Assembly (NCBI RefSeq): GCF_032477075.1
Contig: NZ_JAWDXO010000004.1
Span: 1 to 64,000, forward strand
DNA from: Fusobacterium sp.
Lineage (GTDB): Bacteria; Fusobacteriota; Fusobacteriia; Fusobacteriales; Fusobacteriaceae
Direction of reading: 5' to 3'
DNA length: 64,000 nucleotides
The translations under genes and the position numbers were made by a program. The notes below the pieces were generated by a model. It did no database searches and was not told where the DNA came from. It saw only the letters and a program-made list of their open reading frames with translations. Position 1 is the first letter of the stretch. Each line of letters begins with the position of its first letter. Shown here piece by piece: positions 55,409-64,000 of this stretch.

Positions 55409-56170
55409 CTATTTTTCTTTTATTTTTTCACTCCACAAAGAAGTCAACATAAGTTTTATGCTGTAAAAAAAGCCACTTATATTTTCTTTTATATTTCTAA
55501 AAAAGCTTTTAATTACCTTCCTATCTCCTGATTTATCTATTTTGAATTCTTTTCCATCTAATTTTACTAAAGATTCTCCATTCTTAAAATTACCAGCTTT
55601 TGAATATTTAAACTCTATAATTTTTTTACCATTTTTATCTATATATCCCCATTTTCCATTAAACTTAACTGCTGCAAGATCTTCTGAAAAAAAATTTACT
55701 TCTTCATATATCATTGGAATTTGAATTTTACCATCAAAATTTAAATAGCCATATAAAAATTTTCTGCCTTCTTTCTTATAAATTATTATTAGATCTCTTT
55801 CAACTTCATAATTTAATTCACTGTACATTTGAGATTCTTTATCTTTATAATTATAACTTCCCATTTTTCCTATCCATCTTCCATCTTTAGTCATCATTCC
55901 TTCATGATAATCTATATCTACAAGATAGATATAATTACTTTTTATAGCTATGAGCATATTATTAGGTTTAGTAATGAATTTATTATTTGAATCTATTATT
56001 CCATATAATCCAATGGAAGCTAGATCCCCTTCTACCACTCTGACTATTTTATGATTTTCCAATTTCCTTTTTATAGGAATCTCTTCTACAACATAATCAT
56101 TTATTTTTATGAAATCTCTTCCAAAAAGTGTAGTTGATAGTATTATCAAAGTAATAAATAATTTTACCAT
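55409..56170 (-). CDS. Secreted WG-repeat protein
   Basis: A 253-residue protein; the start is ATG 56170, 4 nt after GGGAGGT (the longer frame has no site). Residues 1-17 form a signal peptide (MVKLFITLIILSTTLFG). WG/KG-type repeats are visible: ASIGLYGIIDSNNKFIT, FLYGYLNFDGKIQIP, and AVKFNGKWGYIDKNGKKIIEFKYSKAGNF. Such repeats form beta-sheet surfaces of unknown role in periplasmic or surface proteins. The C-terminal 40 residues are basic and helical. It is followed by mscS after 48 bp. Confidence 0.75.
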   Translation of the reverse strand: MVKLFITLIILSTTLFGRDFIKINDYVVEEIPIKRKLENHKIVRVVEGDLASIGLYGIIDSNNKFITKPNNMLIAIKSNYIYLVDIDYHEGMMTKDGRWIGKMGSYNYKDKESQMYSELNYEVERDLIIIYKKEGRKFLYGYLNFDGKIQIPMIYEEVNFFSEDLAAVKFNGKWGYIDKNGKKIIEFKYSKAGNFKNGESLVKLDGKEFKIDKSGDRKVIKSFFRNIKENISGFFYSIKLMLTSLWSEKIKEK

Positions 56171-56230
56171 AACTGTACCTCCCGTTAGAAGTGCTTTGCC
56201 CTTTAATATATTATAACCTTTATTTTTAGA

Positions 56231-56269
56231 AAAAAAAAGAGGCAATTAAAGTTTATTTTTAATCACCTC
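56231..56269 (-). terminator. Terminator of the decarboxylase-arginase gene
   Basis: Minus strand GAGGTGATTAAA pairs with TTTAATTGCCTC, followed by T9. Confidence 0.8.
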
Positions 56270-56286
56270 GTAAAAATACCAAATTA

Positions 56287-58635
56287 TTAGTCTGGATTTA
56301 TTACATATTCAGTTAATTCATTTACAAATTTAAGTGTCTTATCATTTTTATCATTTACTGGATTAAATTCTACTATATCAACTGATGTTATAAAATAATT
56401 TTTGAATAAATACTTAAATGTTTGAAATATTTCATCAGTTGTGAATCCATTTCTTACTGGTGTACTTACTCCAGGAGCCACTTCAGGATTTACAGAGTCA
56501 ACATCAAAACTTATATGAAGATTATCAATTTTCAAATAGTCTTTTATTTCTTCAAGGATATTTTCCAATCCTTTTTGGAGAACTTCATCATGATAAATAA
56601 CTTTTACTCCAAGCTGATCTATTATCTCTCTTTCTTTAAAGTCTAAATCTCTAGCTCCAAGTATAACTACATTTTTACTATCAATTTTAGCTCCTTCATA
56701 GAAACAGTTTACTAAATCTCTATCTCCTGCTCCTTGCAATAGTGCAAGAGGCATTCCATGAATATTCCCTGTTATAGTTGATTCATCAGTATTCATATCT
56801 CCATGGGCGTCTATCCATATTACCCCTATTTCTTTTTCTAGTGATACTCCAGATATACTTCCAAGTGCTATAGAATGATCTCCACCTATTACAATTGGTC
56901 TATATCCATCTCTAACAGCTTCATTTACAGATGCTGCAAGTCTTTCACAAGTGTTAAGAATAGTGTTTTTATATTTAAGATTCCATTCATTGAAGTTTTC
57001 CTTTTGCTTTTCAACTTCTATGATTTCCATTTCATCAAATGTATCTGGGTAGTACTCACAAAGTGTATCAGGTCCAAATTCAATTCCAGCTTTGTTTGCT
57101 CCAAGATTCATTGGAACACCAAACATCATACTCTTCATTTTTTCTGTATATAAATAAATAGCATCTTCCTCTTCAATTACATTAATATTTATAAGTTCAG
57201 GATCAGCCATTCCTTGAATATGGAGTTTAGCTTCTTTTAAATCTCTTATATAATCAATTATTTCTTCTGTTATTCTTTCACCAGGAGTTATAATAGGTAT
57301 TCCAGGAGGATAAGCCATTATCATTTCTCCACAGATTTTTCCTGCACTTTCTTCAAAAAGTATAGTATTCTTGTCACTGTAAAAAGCTTCCCTTGGTATT
57401 AATACCTGTTCTGGAATAGTTGGCATTTTTATAAAGCTTCTCTTTACTTTTGTAACTTTTCCATAGAATCTTTCACTTATTGATTTTAAAGCAGCTATAA
57501 ACTTATCTATACTTTCATCTGTATCTCCAATTGTAATAAGTCCTAATACATTATAAAAATCTGAAAGTTCTACCTGTATATTATAATCATCTACAAGGAG
57601 AGTTTCTAATTCAAATCCTGTAAGTCCTAATTCTTTTGCTGTAACAGTAACTTTTGTTGGGTCGAAAGCAAAAATACCTTCCTTTCCTACTATTTCATCT
57701 CCAAAGCAGAACATACCTGGAATTCTGTTAACTTCATTTCTAAATCTCTTAGCTAATTTTATAGTTCTATCTAAAAGTTCATATCCTTCTGTTGCTATCT
57801 GTCTTCTTGCACAATCCAATGAAGCCATCAATGGATAAGAAGGTGATGTTGTATGCAAAAGACTTAATATTTGCTGTACTCTATTTGTATCAATTCTATC
57901 AGAATTTACATGCAAAAGTGACATTTGAGTCATTGCTCCAATTATTTTATGTGTACTTTGAGCACATATATCTGCTCCTACATCTACTGCTGAAAGTGGT
58001 AGTTCATCATGAAAGTGAAGATGAGGTCCATGTGCTTCATCTACTATAAGAGGAATATCATAACTATGAACTATATCAGCGATTTTTTTTATATCAGTTG
58101 CTACTCCATAGTATGTGGGATTTATGATTAATACTGCCTTTATATCTGGATGCTGTTTCAGCATATTTTCTACTGCTTGAGGTCTGACACCATGGGCTAT
58201 TCCTAACTCTTCATCAACTTCTGGATTCATATAAATAGGTTCAGAACCGCTTAATATGATACCAGCTGAAACTGATTTATGTACATTTCTTGGTACTAAT
58301 ATCTTATCTCCAGCTTTCATAACAGACATAATCATTGCTTGAATAGCACCAGAAGTTCCATTTACTGCGAAAAAGCTTTTCTTAACACCATAAGCATCTG
58401 CTGCCAATTCCTGAGCTTCTTTTATACAGCTTTTTGGCTGATGTAGTCCATCTACCATCTTAAAAATAGTTACATCTATGGAGAAAGGCCCATTCCCCAT
58501 GAAATCATAAAATTCTTTGTCTACTCCTTTTCCTCTCTTGTGACCAGGTACATGAAATGGAAGAATATCTCTTCCAACATATTCATCTTTCAACACAGAG
58601 AATAGCGGAGTCTTATTTTGGTCTAGCTTTGACAT
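56287..58635 (-). CDS. Fusion of a PLP-dependent Orn/Lys/Arg decarboxylase and an arginase-family ureohydrolase
   Basis: A 782-residue protein in one unbroken frame, ATG 58635 behind GGAGGTAAG. Residues 1 to about 485 are a SpeA/Bacillus-type decarboxylase (LPFHVPGHKRGKG near 25-37; DEAHG 199-203; PLP lysine K230 in QSTHK). Residues about 495-782 are a complete ureohydrolase with manganese ligands in GGDHS (584-588), DAHGD (609-613) and SFDVD (709-713). The pattern around them (WIDAHGDMNT, STITGNIHG, VNPEVAPG) looks more like arginase than agmatinase. Two routes are possible: arginine to ornithine to putrescine, or arginine to agmatine to putrescine. Both give putrescine, urea and CO2. No other polyamine gene is adjacent. 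Confidence 0.9.
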   Translation of the reverse strand: MSKLDQNKTPLFSVLKDEYVGRDILPFHVPGHKRGKGVDKEFYDFMGNGPFSIDVTIFKMVDGLHQPKSCIKEAQELAADAYGVKKSFFAVNGTSGAIQAMIMSVMKAGDKILVPRNVHKSVSAGIILSGSEPIYMNPEVDEELGIAHGVRPQAVENMLKQHPDIKAVLIINPTYYGVATDIKKIADIVHSYDIPLIVDEAHGPHLHFHDELPLSAVDVGADICAQSTHKIIGAMTQMSLLHVNSDRIDTNRVQQILSLLHTTSPSYPLMASLDCARRQIATEGYELLDRTIKLAKRFRNEVNRIPGMFCFGDEIVGKEGIFAFDPTKVTVTAKELGLTGFELETLLVDDYNIQVELSDFYNVLGLITIGDTDESIDKFIAALKSISERFYGKVTKVKRSFIKMPTIPEQVLIPREAFYSDKNTILFEESAGKICGEMIMAYPPGIPIITPGERITEEIIDYIRDLKEAKLHIQGMADPELININVIEEEDAIYLYTEKMKSMMFGVPMNLGANKAGIEFGPDTLCEYYPDTFDEMEIIEVEKQKENFNEWNLKYKNTILNTCERLAASVNEAVRDGYRPIVIGGDHSIALGSISGVSLEKEIGVIWIDAHGDMNTDESTITGNIHGMPLALLQGAGDRDLVNCFYEGAKIDSKNVVILGARDLDFKEREIIDQLGVKVIYHDEVLQKGLENILEEIKDYLKIDNLHISFDVDSVNPEVAPGVSTPVRNGFTTDEIFQTFKYLFKNYFITSVDIVEFNPVNDKNDKTLKFVNELTEYVINPD

Positions 58636-58789
58636 CTTACCTCCTTTAGTAATTTTTTTGTTATAGATATTTATTCTTTTTTGTAATATAATGTTGAAAA
58701 TAACATATTTACATAAAAAGTTAAATACGATGTATTGTAAAGCTTTTTATCTAATTAGTCAATATAATTTATTTTTTTAGGAGAAAATT

Positions 58790-59377
58790 ATGAAAAACAT
58801 ACTGTTACTTATTTCACAGGGAGTTGAAATTCTTGAAGTATCCTCATTTATTGATGTCTTCGGCTGGAATATGATTGTAGGAAAAAAGGACACTCTTATT
58901 ACCACTTGCAGTTTCCATAATATAATTAATTGTACATGGAATGTTAGTCTTTTGCCAGAAATAAATTTAAAAAACACAAAATTAAATTTAAAAGAATATG
59001 ATGCTTTAGTAATTCCTGGGGGATTTGGTAAAGCAGGTTTTTTTAATGATATGAAAAATAAAGAATTCCATAATATTATTCAAAACTTTTATAACAGAAA
59101 TAAAATAATAATTGGTGTCTGTACTGGTGTTATCCCCCTGGGGGAAAGCGGAATTCTCAAAAATAGAAAAGCTACTACTTATCTTTTGGATAATGACAGA
59201 TATTTTAAACAGCTTTCAAACTTTGGAGCAATTCCTATAAGAGAAGAAATTGTAATTGATGACAATATTATTACTTCATCTGCTCCCAAAAATGCTTTAG
59301 AGACAGCATTTATTCTCCTTGAAAAATTAACTTCTAAAGAAAATATGGAAATGGTAAAATACAATATGGGATTTTAG
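58790..59377 (+). CDS. DJ-1/PfpI family protein
   Basis: A 195-residue cytoplasmic protein, ATG 58790 after TAGGAG. The fold opens LLLISQGVEILEVSSFIDVFGW, with an acidic residue at E13 and YDALVIPGGFGKAGFF at 70-85. The nucleophile elbow is IGVCTGVIPLGESG with C111. Members act as deglycases, chaperones or amidotransferase-like proteins; the exact activity is not predictable. It is divergent from the decarboxylase-arginase gene, separated by 154 bp. Confidence 0.88.
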   Translation: MKNILLLISQGVEILEVSSFIDVFGWNMIVGKKDTLITTCSFHNIINCTWNVSLLPEINLKNTKLNLKEYDALVIPGGFGKAGFFNDMKNKEFHNIIQNFYNRNKIIIGVCTGVIPLGESGILKNRKATTYLLDNDRYFKQLSNFGAIPIREEIVIDDNIITSSAPKNALETAFILLEKLTSKENMEMVKYNMGF

Positions 59378-59592
59378 TTTCTCTGATACTTTTAACCTAC
59401 CAAATTATATAAAGAAATCCTTTAAAATTATTTTATACTAAAAAATTTTTATATATTTTTGCTTTTAGTTACCACAATATATTCTATATTATTCTATTAT
59501 TAAAAAAAATTGATGAAATTTATTAGAAATTGTGGTATTCTTATTTATATGAAGACTTTTAGAAAAAATTATTTTAAAGAGGTGAGTTTTTT

Positions 59593-60078
59593 ATGAAAAT
59601 TGCTGAAAGCAATGTAGTAACATTAGAATTTAAAGTTTATGATAATGATACAAATGAACTTTTAGAGGATACACAAGAAGTTGGACCATTTTTCTATATC
59701 CATGGATTAGGAAATTTTGTTCCTAAAATTGAAGAAGCTTTAGAAGGACAAGAAAAAGGATTTAAAACTATTATGACTCTTACTCCAGAAGAAGGATATG
59801 GAGAATATGATGAAGATCTTGTTGATAAAATGGATAAAGCTGATTTTGAAGAGTTTGATGATATTTATGAAGGACTTGAATTCATAGCCGATATGGATGA
59901 CGGAACTGAGCAGCAATATGTAATTACTGCTATTGAAGATGATGTTGTTACAGCTGATGGAAATCATCCATTTGCTGGTAAAAATATCAGATTTGAAGTT
60001 GAAGTAACTGGTGTAAGAGAAGCTACTGAAGAAGAATTAGAGCATGGGCACCCTCACTTTGAAGGTTTTGAAGATTAA
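59593..60078 (+). CDS. FKBP-type peptidyl-prolyl isomerase (SlyD-like)
   Basis: A 161-residue acidic protein, ATG 59593 behind GAGGTGAG. It has the SlyD arrangement: FKBP strands (VVTLEFKVYDNDT, FFYIHGLGNFVPKIEEALEGQEKG), an inserted flap domain (about 72-120, TPEEGYGEYDEDLVDKM ... YVITAIEDDVV), then the closing NHPFAGKNIRFEVEVTGVREAT. The short His-containing tail (HGHPHF) is a remnant of SlyD's metal-binding tail. It assists folding of prolines in the cytoplasm. Confidence 0.92.
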   Translation: MKIAESNVVTLEFKVYDNDTNELLEDTQEVGPFFYIHGLGNFVPKIEEALEGQEKGFKTIMTLTPEEGYGEYDEDLVDKMDKADFEEFDDIYEGLEFIADMDDGTEQQYVITAIEDDVVTADGNHPFAGKNIRFEVEVTGVREATEEELEHGHPHFEGFED

Positions 60079-60091
60079 TCAATAGCAATCC

Positions 60092-60134
60092 AACAGGCTG
60101 ACTAAAAGTGATATTTTTGCCAGCCTGTTCTTTT
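60092..60134 (+). terminator. Terminator of the FKBP gene
   Basis: AACAGGCTG (60092-60100) pairs perfectly with CAGCCTGTT (60121-60129), then CTTTTAT. Confidence 0.75.
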
Positions 60135-60162
60135 ATATTTTAATTTTGGAGGTGTAACAATT

Positions 60163-60594
60163 ATGAAAATCGCTTTGGGTGCGGATCATGGTGGATTTGA
60201 ATTAAAAGAAAAAATAAAGACACATCTTATAAAAAATGGATATGAAGTATTAGATCTTGGAACAAATTCAAGTGATTCTGTTGATTATCCTGAATTTGGC
60301 CATGCTGTAGGATATACTGTTGCTGAAAAAAAAGCTGAATTTGGAATAGTTATCTGTGGAACTGGAATAGGTATTTCTATTGCTGCTAATAAAGTTACTG
60401 GCATCAGAGCTGCTCTTTGTACTAATACTACTATGGCAAGACTGACTAGAGAACATAACAACGCTAATATCCTTGCATTAGGTGGTAGAATTATTGGAGA
60501 TATTCTTGCACTTGAAATGGTTGATACTTTCCTTACTACTGAATTTCAAGGTGGAAGACATGAGAAAAGAATCACCAAAATAGAAAATGTCTAA
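60163..60594 (+). CDS. rpiB: Ribose-5-phosphate isomerase B
   Basis: A 143-residue enzyme of the RpiB/LacAB family interconverting ribose 5-phosphate and ribulose 5-phosphate. ATG 60163 follows GGAGGTG. MKIALGADHGGFELKEKIK and GIVICGTGIGISIAANK (with the catalytic Cys at about residue 65) are diagnostic, as is NANILALGGRIIG. The length is normal. It is followed after 44 bp by the HIT gene, probably one transcript. Confidence 0.95.
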   Translation: MKIALGADHGGFELKEKIKTHLIKNGYEVLDLGTNSSDSVDYPEFGHAVGYTVAEKKAEFGIVICGTGIGISIAANKVTGIRAALCTNTTMARLTREHNNANILALGGRIIGDILALEMVDTFLTTEFQGGRHEKRITKIENV

Positions 60595-60638
60595 ATTTTA
60601 TTTTATAATAAATTATATTAAATTTGGGAGATGATTTT

Positions 60639-60980
60639 ATGGCTACTATTTTTACAAAAATAATAAATAGAGAAATTCCAGCAACTATTATTTATGAAAC
60701 TGATAATGTCTTGGCTTTCAAAGATATCAATCCTGCTGCACCTATACATATTTTGATAGTACCTAAAAAAGAAATTCCTACTGTAAATGATATAACTCCT
60801 GAAGATAGAGAAATAATAGGAGATATGTATCTTGCCATTGGAAAGATAGCTAAAGACTTAGGAATCGACCAAGAAGGTTATAGAGTTATAGCTAACTGTA
60901 ATGAGTATGGTGGCCAGGAAGTATTTCACCTGCATTTTCATCTTCTTGGAGGAAAAAATTTAGGTTCTCTGATTTCTTAA
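60639..60980 (+). CDS. HIT-family nucleotide hydrolase
   Basis: A 113-residue protein of the HINT/PKCI branch. ATG 60639 follows TTGGGAG; the upstream in-frame TTG 60624 is part of that site. The histidine triad HLHFHLLGG (H97, H99, H101) is complete, with the N-terminal TIFTKIINREIPA and HILIVPKKEI typical of HINT proteins, which hydrolyse AMP-lysine-type phosphoramidates. Likely co-transcribed with rpiB and ended by the terminator at 61001. Confidence 0.93.
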   Translation: MATIFTKIINREIPATIIYETDNVLAFKDINPAAPIHILIVPKKEIPTVNDITPEDREIIGDMYLAIGKIAKDLGIDQEGYRVIANCNEYGGQEVFHLHFHLLGGKNLGSLIS

Positions 60981-61000
60981 AATTTAATTTTATTATTGAG

Positions 61001-61031
61001 ACTGTTTCATAGATTTGAAACAGTTTTTTTA
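61001..61031 (+). terminator. Terminator of the rpiB-HIT operon
   Basis: ACTGTTTCA (61001-61009) pairs with TGAAACAGT (61016-61024), followed by T7. Confidence 0.8.
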
Positions 61032-61440
61032 TTTTAAAAAAATTAAATATATTTTAATAATATTTTTCTGTGATTATATTAATATGACTTGATAATTTTC
61101 AATTCTTTTTATATATTATTATAAAACATATTGACTTTTTTTATTTTTAGTGTATAACTTTTTAACAAAGGTTGATTGTCTAAAACTATGTCTAAAATAT
61201 TTTAAAAGAGAAATTATATATCAAATTCAAATTCCTTAAGCTTAATAAAGGTACTATAATAATTAGAATTTGACTATAATTAAAGTAGCAGATAATTTTT
61301 TTAAAAACTAATTTATTAATCATAATTTTAGTACTATTTTTAACTATTTAATATTTGCTTTGTTTTTTAAACGTTGTTCTAGTCATATATAAAAAGAATG
61401 ATAAAATATCTTTTTTATATATTTTTTTAATATAAAAAAG
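61032..61440. other. Intergenic region upstream of the AbgT gene
   Basis: A second promoter-like pair (TTGACT 61131-61136, TATAAC 61153-61158, 16 bp apart) lies here. An AAATTC/GAATTT inverted repeat near 61222-61275 could fold. I recognise no riboswitch and no small gene. Confidence 0.35.
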
Positions 61441-61502
61441 TTGATTTTTTCTAAATAAGATATATAATAAAGTATTATAAGTTTTGTCTAAAAAGACGTC
61501 TT
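61441..61502 (+). promoter_or_regulatory. Promoter and palindrome before the AbgT-M20 operon
   Basis: TTGATT (61441-61446), 16 bp, TATAAT (61463-61468). A 10-bp perfect palindrome, AAGACGTCTT (61493-61502), lies just after the expected start of transcription and could be an operator. Confidence 0.5.
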
Positions 61503-61539
61503 AAAATATCAGAATACTTTTTACAAGGGAGGATTTATT

Positions 61540-63057
61540 ATGGCAGATGCAAATATTAAAAAACATGGTTTTCTAGATTGGGTGGAAAGAGTAGGAAATA
61601 AAATCCCTCATCCTTTTATTCTTTTCTGCTGTTTAGCTGCTGCAATTATAATTATTTCAGCAATATGTACTATTTTTAAGATTCAGGTAGTTGACCCTGT
61701 TACAAATAAAGTCGTAATGGCAAAAAGTCTTTTGTCTGCAGAAGGTATAAACTTTATGTTGCAAAATATGGTTAAAAATTTTACTGGTTTCTCTCCTTTA
61801 GGACTTGTGTTAGTTATGACACTTGGTATTGGTCTTGCTGAACATGTTGGCCTTGTTTCATCATTTATGAGAAACAGTATCCTTACATTAAAAGATTACC
61901 CAAGAATAATAACTTTTATGGTAATGATAATTGGAATATGTGGAAATTTAGCTTCTGATGCTGCCATTGTTGTTATTCCAGTTATATCTGCTTTCATTTT
62001 CCTATCTTTAGGAAAACATCCATTGGCAGGTATTGCAGTAGGATATGCTGCCACTACAGCGGGATTCAGTGCTAACCTTTTAGTTGCAGGAACAGATGCA
62101 CTTCTAGCAGGTATTACAACTGAAGCTGTTAAAATAGTAAATCCTGATATGCAAGTATCAGTAGTTTGTAACTGGTATTTTATGTTTGTCTCTACTTTCC
62201 TTCTTGCAATAGTAGGTACTATTGTTACAGAAAAAATAATTGAGCCAAGACTTGGAAAATATACTGGGAAAAAAATAATAACACAAGAAGAAGTTTCTCC
62301 TTTAGAGAAAAAAGCTCTAAGAAATTCTGGAATAGCTACTGCAATTTATTTAATTATTTTATTTGTAGCAGTTTTTCCTCAAAATAGTTTTCTTAGAAAT
62401 GCAAAAACAGGTTCTTTATTAGATTCACCTTTATTGAAAGCTATTATTCCTATACTTTTAATACTTTTTCTAGTTGCTGGTATATCTTATGGTATTACTA
62501 TGGGAAAAATTAAATCAGCTGGAGATGTACCTAAATATATGACTATTGCCATGAAGGATATGTCTTCATACATTGTTCTAGTATTTATCATTGGACAATT
62601 TGTTGCATACTTCAACTGGAGTAAACTTGGATATATACTTGCTGTTAATGGAGCAGAAATGCTTACTTCAATGAACTTGAAAGGAATTCCTCTTTTCATA
62701 ATGTTTATCTTTTTGACTGCATTTATTAATTTATTTATAGGAAGTGGATCTGCAAAATGGGCTCTGTTAGCTCCTATATTTGTTCCTATGTTCTATATGT
62801 TAGGATATGCTCCATCTCTTACTCAAATGCTTTATAGAATAGGGGATTCAACTACTAATATAATTTCTCCACTATTCCCATATATGCCTATTATTTTAGG
62901 ACTGGCACAAGAATATGATGAAGAATATGGAATGGGGACAGTTATCTCTACTATGCTTCCATATACAATTGCAATGCTTATCATGTGGATAATAATGGCT
63001 ATTATATGGATATCTTTAGGTATTCCTTTAGGACCTGGAGAAGTACTTTATCTTTAA
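61540..63057 (+). CDS. AbgT-family transporter
   Basis: A 505-residue integral membrane protein. ATG 61540 follows AAGGGAGG. It matches the p-aminobenzoyl-glutamate transporter family: N-terminal FLDWVERVGNKIPHPFILF, the re-entrant loop region AGFSANLLVAGTDALLAGIT, and IGSGSAKWALLAPIFVPM with GDSTTNIISPLFPYMP in the C-terminal half. Family members import p-aminobenzoyl-glutamate or export sulfonamides. The adjacent M20 peptidase favours uptake of a peptide-like or N-acyl amino acid that is then cleaved. Confidence 0.92.
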   Translation: MADANIKKHGFLDWVERVGNKIPHPFILFCCLAAAIIIISAICTIFKIQVVDPVTNKVVMAKSLLSAEGINFMLQNMVKNFTGFSPLGLVLVMTLGIGLAEHVGLVSSFMRNSILTLKDYPRIITFMVMIIGICGNLASDAAIVVIPVISAFIFLSLGKHPLAGIAVGYAATTAGFSANLLVAGTDALLAGITTEAVKIVNPDMQVSVVCNWYFMFVSTFLLAIVGTIVTEKIIEPRLGKYTGKKIITQEEVSPLEKKALRNSGIATAIYLIILFVAVFPQNSFLRNAKTGSLLDSPLLKAIIPILLILFLVAGISYGITMGKIKSAGDVPKYMTIAMKDMSSYIVLVFIIGQFVAYFNWSKLGYILAVNGAEMLTSMNLKGIPLFIMFIFLTAFINLFIGSGSAKWALLAPIFVPMFYMLGYAPSLTQMLYRIGDSTTNIISPLFPYMPIILGLAQEYDEEYGMGTVISTMLPYTIAMLIMWIIMAIIWISLGIPLGPGEVLYL

Positions 63058-63092
63058 AAATTAACAAATAACTTATTACTGGAGGCTATTAC

Positions 63093-64000
63093 ATGAAATT
63101 TTCTGATATAGAAAATATTATAGATAAACATATAGATGAAATAATAGTATTTAGAAGAGATCTACATGAATATCCTGAACTTGGAGGGAATGAAATCAAA
63201 ACCTCTGCTAAAGTAGCTGAGCAATTAAAAAAATTACCTTTGAGTGTAAGAGAGAATATAGGTGGTCATGGAATAATTGCTGATCTTATTGGAATTGAAA
63301 AAGGAAAAACTATTTTATTGAGAGGTGATATGGATGCTCTCCCTATCAATGAAAGCAATAATCTTTCTTTTTCTTCCAAAGTTCCAGATGTGATGCACGC
63401 CTGCGGACATGATGTGCATACCTCTATAATTCTTGGTACTGCCATTGTGTTAAGTGAATTAAAAAACAAAATAAAAGGGAATATAAAATTTATGTTTCAG
63501 CCAAATGAAGAATCAGCTCCAATTGGTGGTTCTAGAGCTATGATGAATGATGGCCTTTTAGAAAATCCAAAGGTTGATGAAGCTTACGCTCTTCATGTTT
63601 TTGGTAACCCTACAGGTACTGTAGCTTTTAGACCTGGAGTAGCAAATTCCAGATCAGATAGAATAACAATAGAAATCAAAGGAAAAAGCAGTCATGGTTC
63701 TCTTCCTGGAGAGGGAAGAGATGCTATAGTCACAGCAGCAAATGTTATATCTTCTATTCAAACAATCATCAGCAGAAATATGGGCCCTGGTGAAAATGCC
63801 GTGGTTACAATTGGAAAGATAACTGGTGGAAGCAGATACAATGTTGTTTCTGACTATGTAAAATTAGAAGGAACAGTTAGAACTTTTGATACTGGCACTG
63901 CTGAGCTTATAAAGAAAAGACTAAATAGAATAGTTATGGATATAGCTGATGCATATGAATGTATAGGAATATTAGACTATCAAGATGGATATGATTTTAT
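63093..64000 (+). CDS. M20-family amidohydrolase/aminoacylase (cut by window end)
   Basis: Starts at ATG 63093 behind GGAGG, 35 bp after the transporter stop, and is open to the end of the window (302 codons seen of an expected 390 or so). Metal-site features are present: FRRDLHEYPELG near residue 22, LLRGDMDALPI near 75, and MHACGHDVHTS near 100, which has the Cys and His ligands of the dinuclear site. The lid domain (about 180-290, SSHGSLPGEGRDAI) is visible. Such enzymes remove acyl groups from amino acids or cleave p-aminobenzoyl-glutamate; with the AbgT gene it forms an uptake-and-hydrolysis pair. Confidence 0.9.
   Translation, partial: MKFSDIENIIDKHIDEIIVFRRDLHEYPELGGNEIKTSAKVAEQLKKLPLSVRENIGGHGIIADLIGIEKGKTILLRGDMDALPINESNNLSFSSKVPDVMHACGHDVHTSIILGTAIVLSELKNKIKGNIKFMFQPNEESAPIGGSRAMMNDGLLENPKVDEAYALHVFGNPTGTVAFRPGVANSRSDRITIEIKGKSSHGSLPGEGRDAIVTAANVISSIQTIISRNMGPGENAVVTIGKITGGSRYNVVSDYVKLEGTVRTFDTGTAELIKKRLNRIVMDIADAYECIGILDYQDGYDF

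Overview
The window looks like a Fusobacterium chromosome, by inference the F. varium / F. ulcerans / F. mortiferum group. The DNA is very AT-rich. It carries a FadA-family adhesin gene followed by a giant autotransporter with the Fusobacterium-type N-terminal extension, a second autotransporter, amino-acid-centred metabolism, and AGGAGG ribosome sites. No rRNA, tRNA, CRISPR array, transposase or phage gene was seen.

Layout. 1-3.4 kb: a FadA-like adhesin and the start of an autotransporter (minus strand), then a wrecked stretch where a truncated RND outer-membrane lipoprotein gene meets a degenerate second copy of the fadA-like gene. 3.5-13.4 kb: a 3298-residue autotransporter. 13.7-17.2 kb: small membrane and unknown genes, one frameshifted secreted-protein gene and a YjbR-type gene. 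17.3-21.0 kb: a 1139-residue autotransporter whose upstream DNA holds a 127-bp segment with a strong promoter between 17-bp perfect inverted repeats, a candidate phase switch. 21.1-26.9 kb: a catabolic cluster (cyclase-family hydrolase, sigma-54 activator, sodium symporter with a DNA-binding-like tail, beta-keto-acid cleavage enzyme) read from a sigma-54 promoter with three upstream 16-bp palindromes. 27.2-28.6 kb: pyruvate kinase. 28.9-35.4 kb: a tripartite RND efflux operon whose TolC component has an extra N-terminal domain.

36-40.6 kb: D-cysteine desulfhydrase behind a dead glutaredoxin-like gene, then an amidohydrolase and an APC permease. 41.4-44.9 kb: sparse DNA with two SigH-like sigma factors, a small ribbon-helix-helix-like protein and a pair of hairpins with the same loop. 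45.4-48.4 kb: xpt, then a polar amino-acid ABC importer preceded by a leader peptide with four consecutive His codons and a terminator, which points to histidine attenuation. 48.4-51.2 kb: an ABC-2 exporter operon preceded by an uncharacterised 50-residue ORF and a GC-rich terminator. 51.3-56.2 kb: a 19-repeat TPR protein, YitT-like, MscS and WG-repeat proteins. 56.3-58.6 kb: a PLP decarboxylase-arginase fusion that could make putrescine from arginine. 58.8-64 kb: DJ-1/PfpI, FKBP isomerase, RpiB, HIT protein, and an AbgT transporter with an M20 peptidase that runs off the end.

The strongest leads are the invertible promoter, the His attenuator, the sigma-54 circuit with its symporter-DNA-binding fusion, and the small ORF at the exporter operon. 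Several small genes are broken by what looks like loss of one A from an A-tract; real decay, phase variation and sequencing error cannot be separated from this sequence alone.
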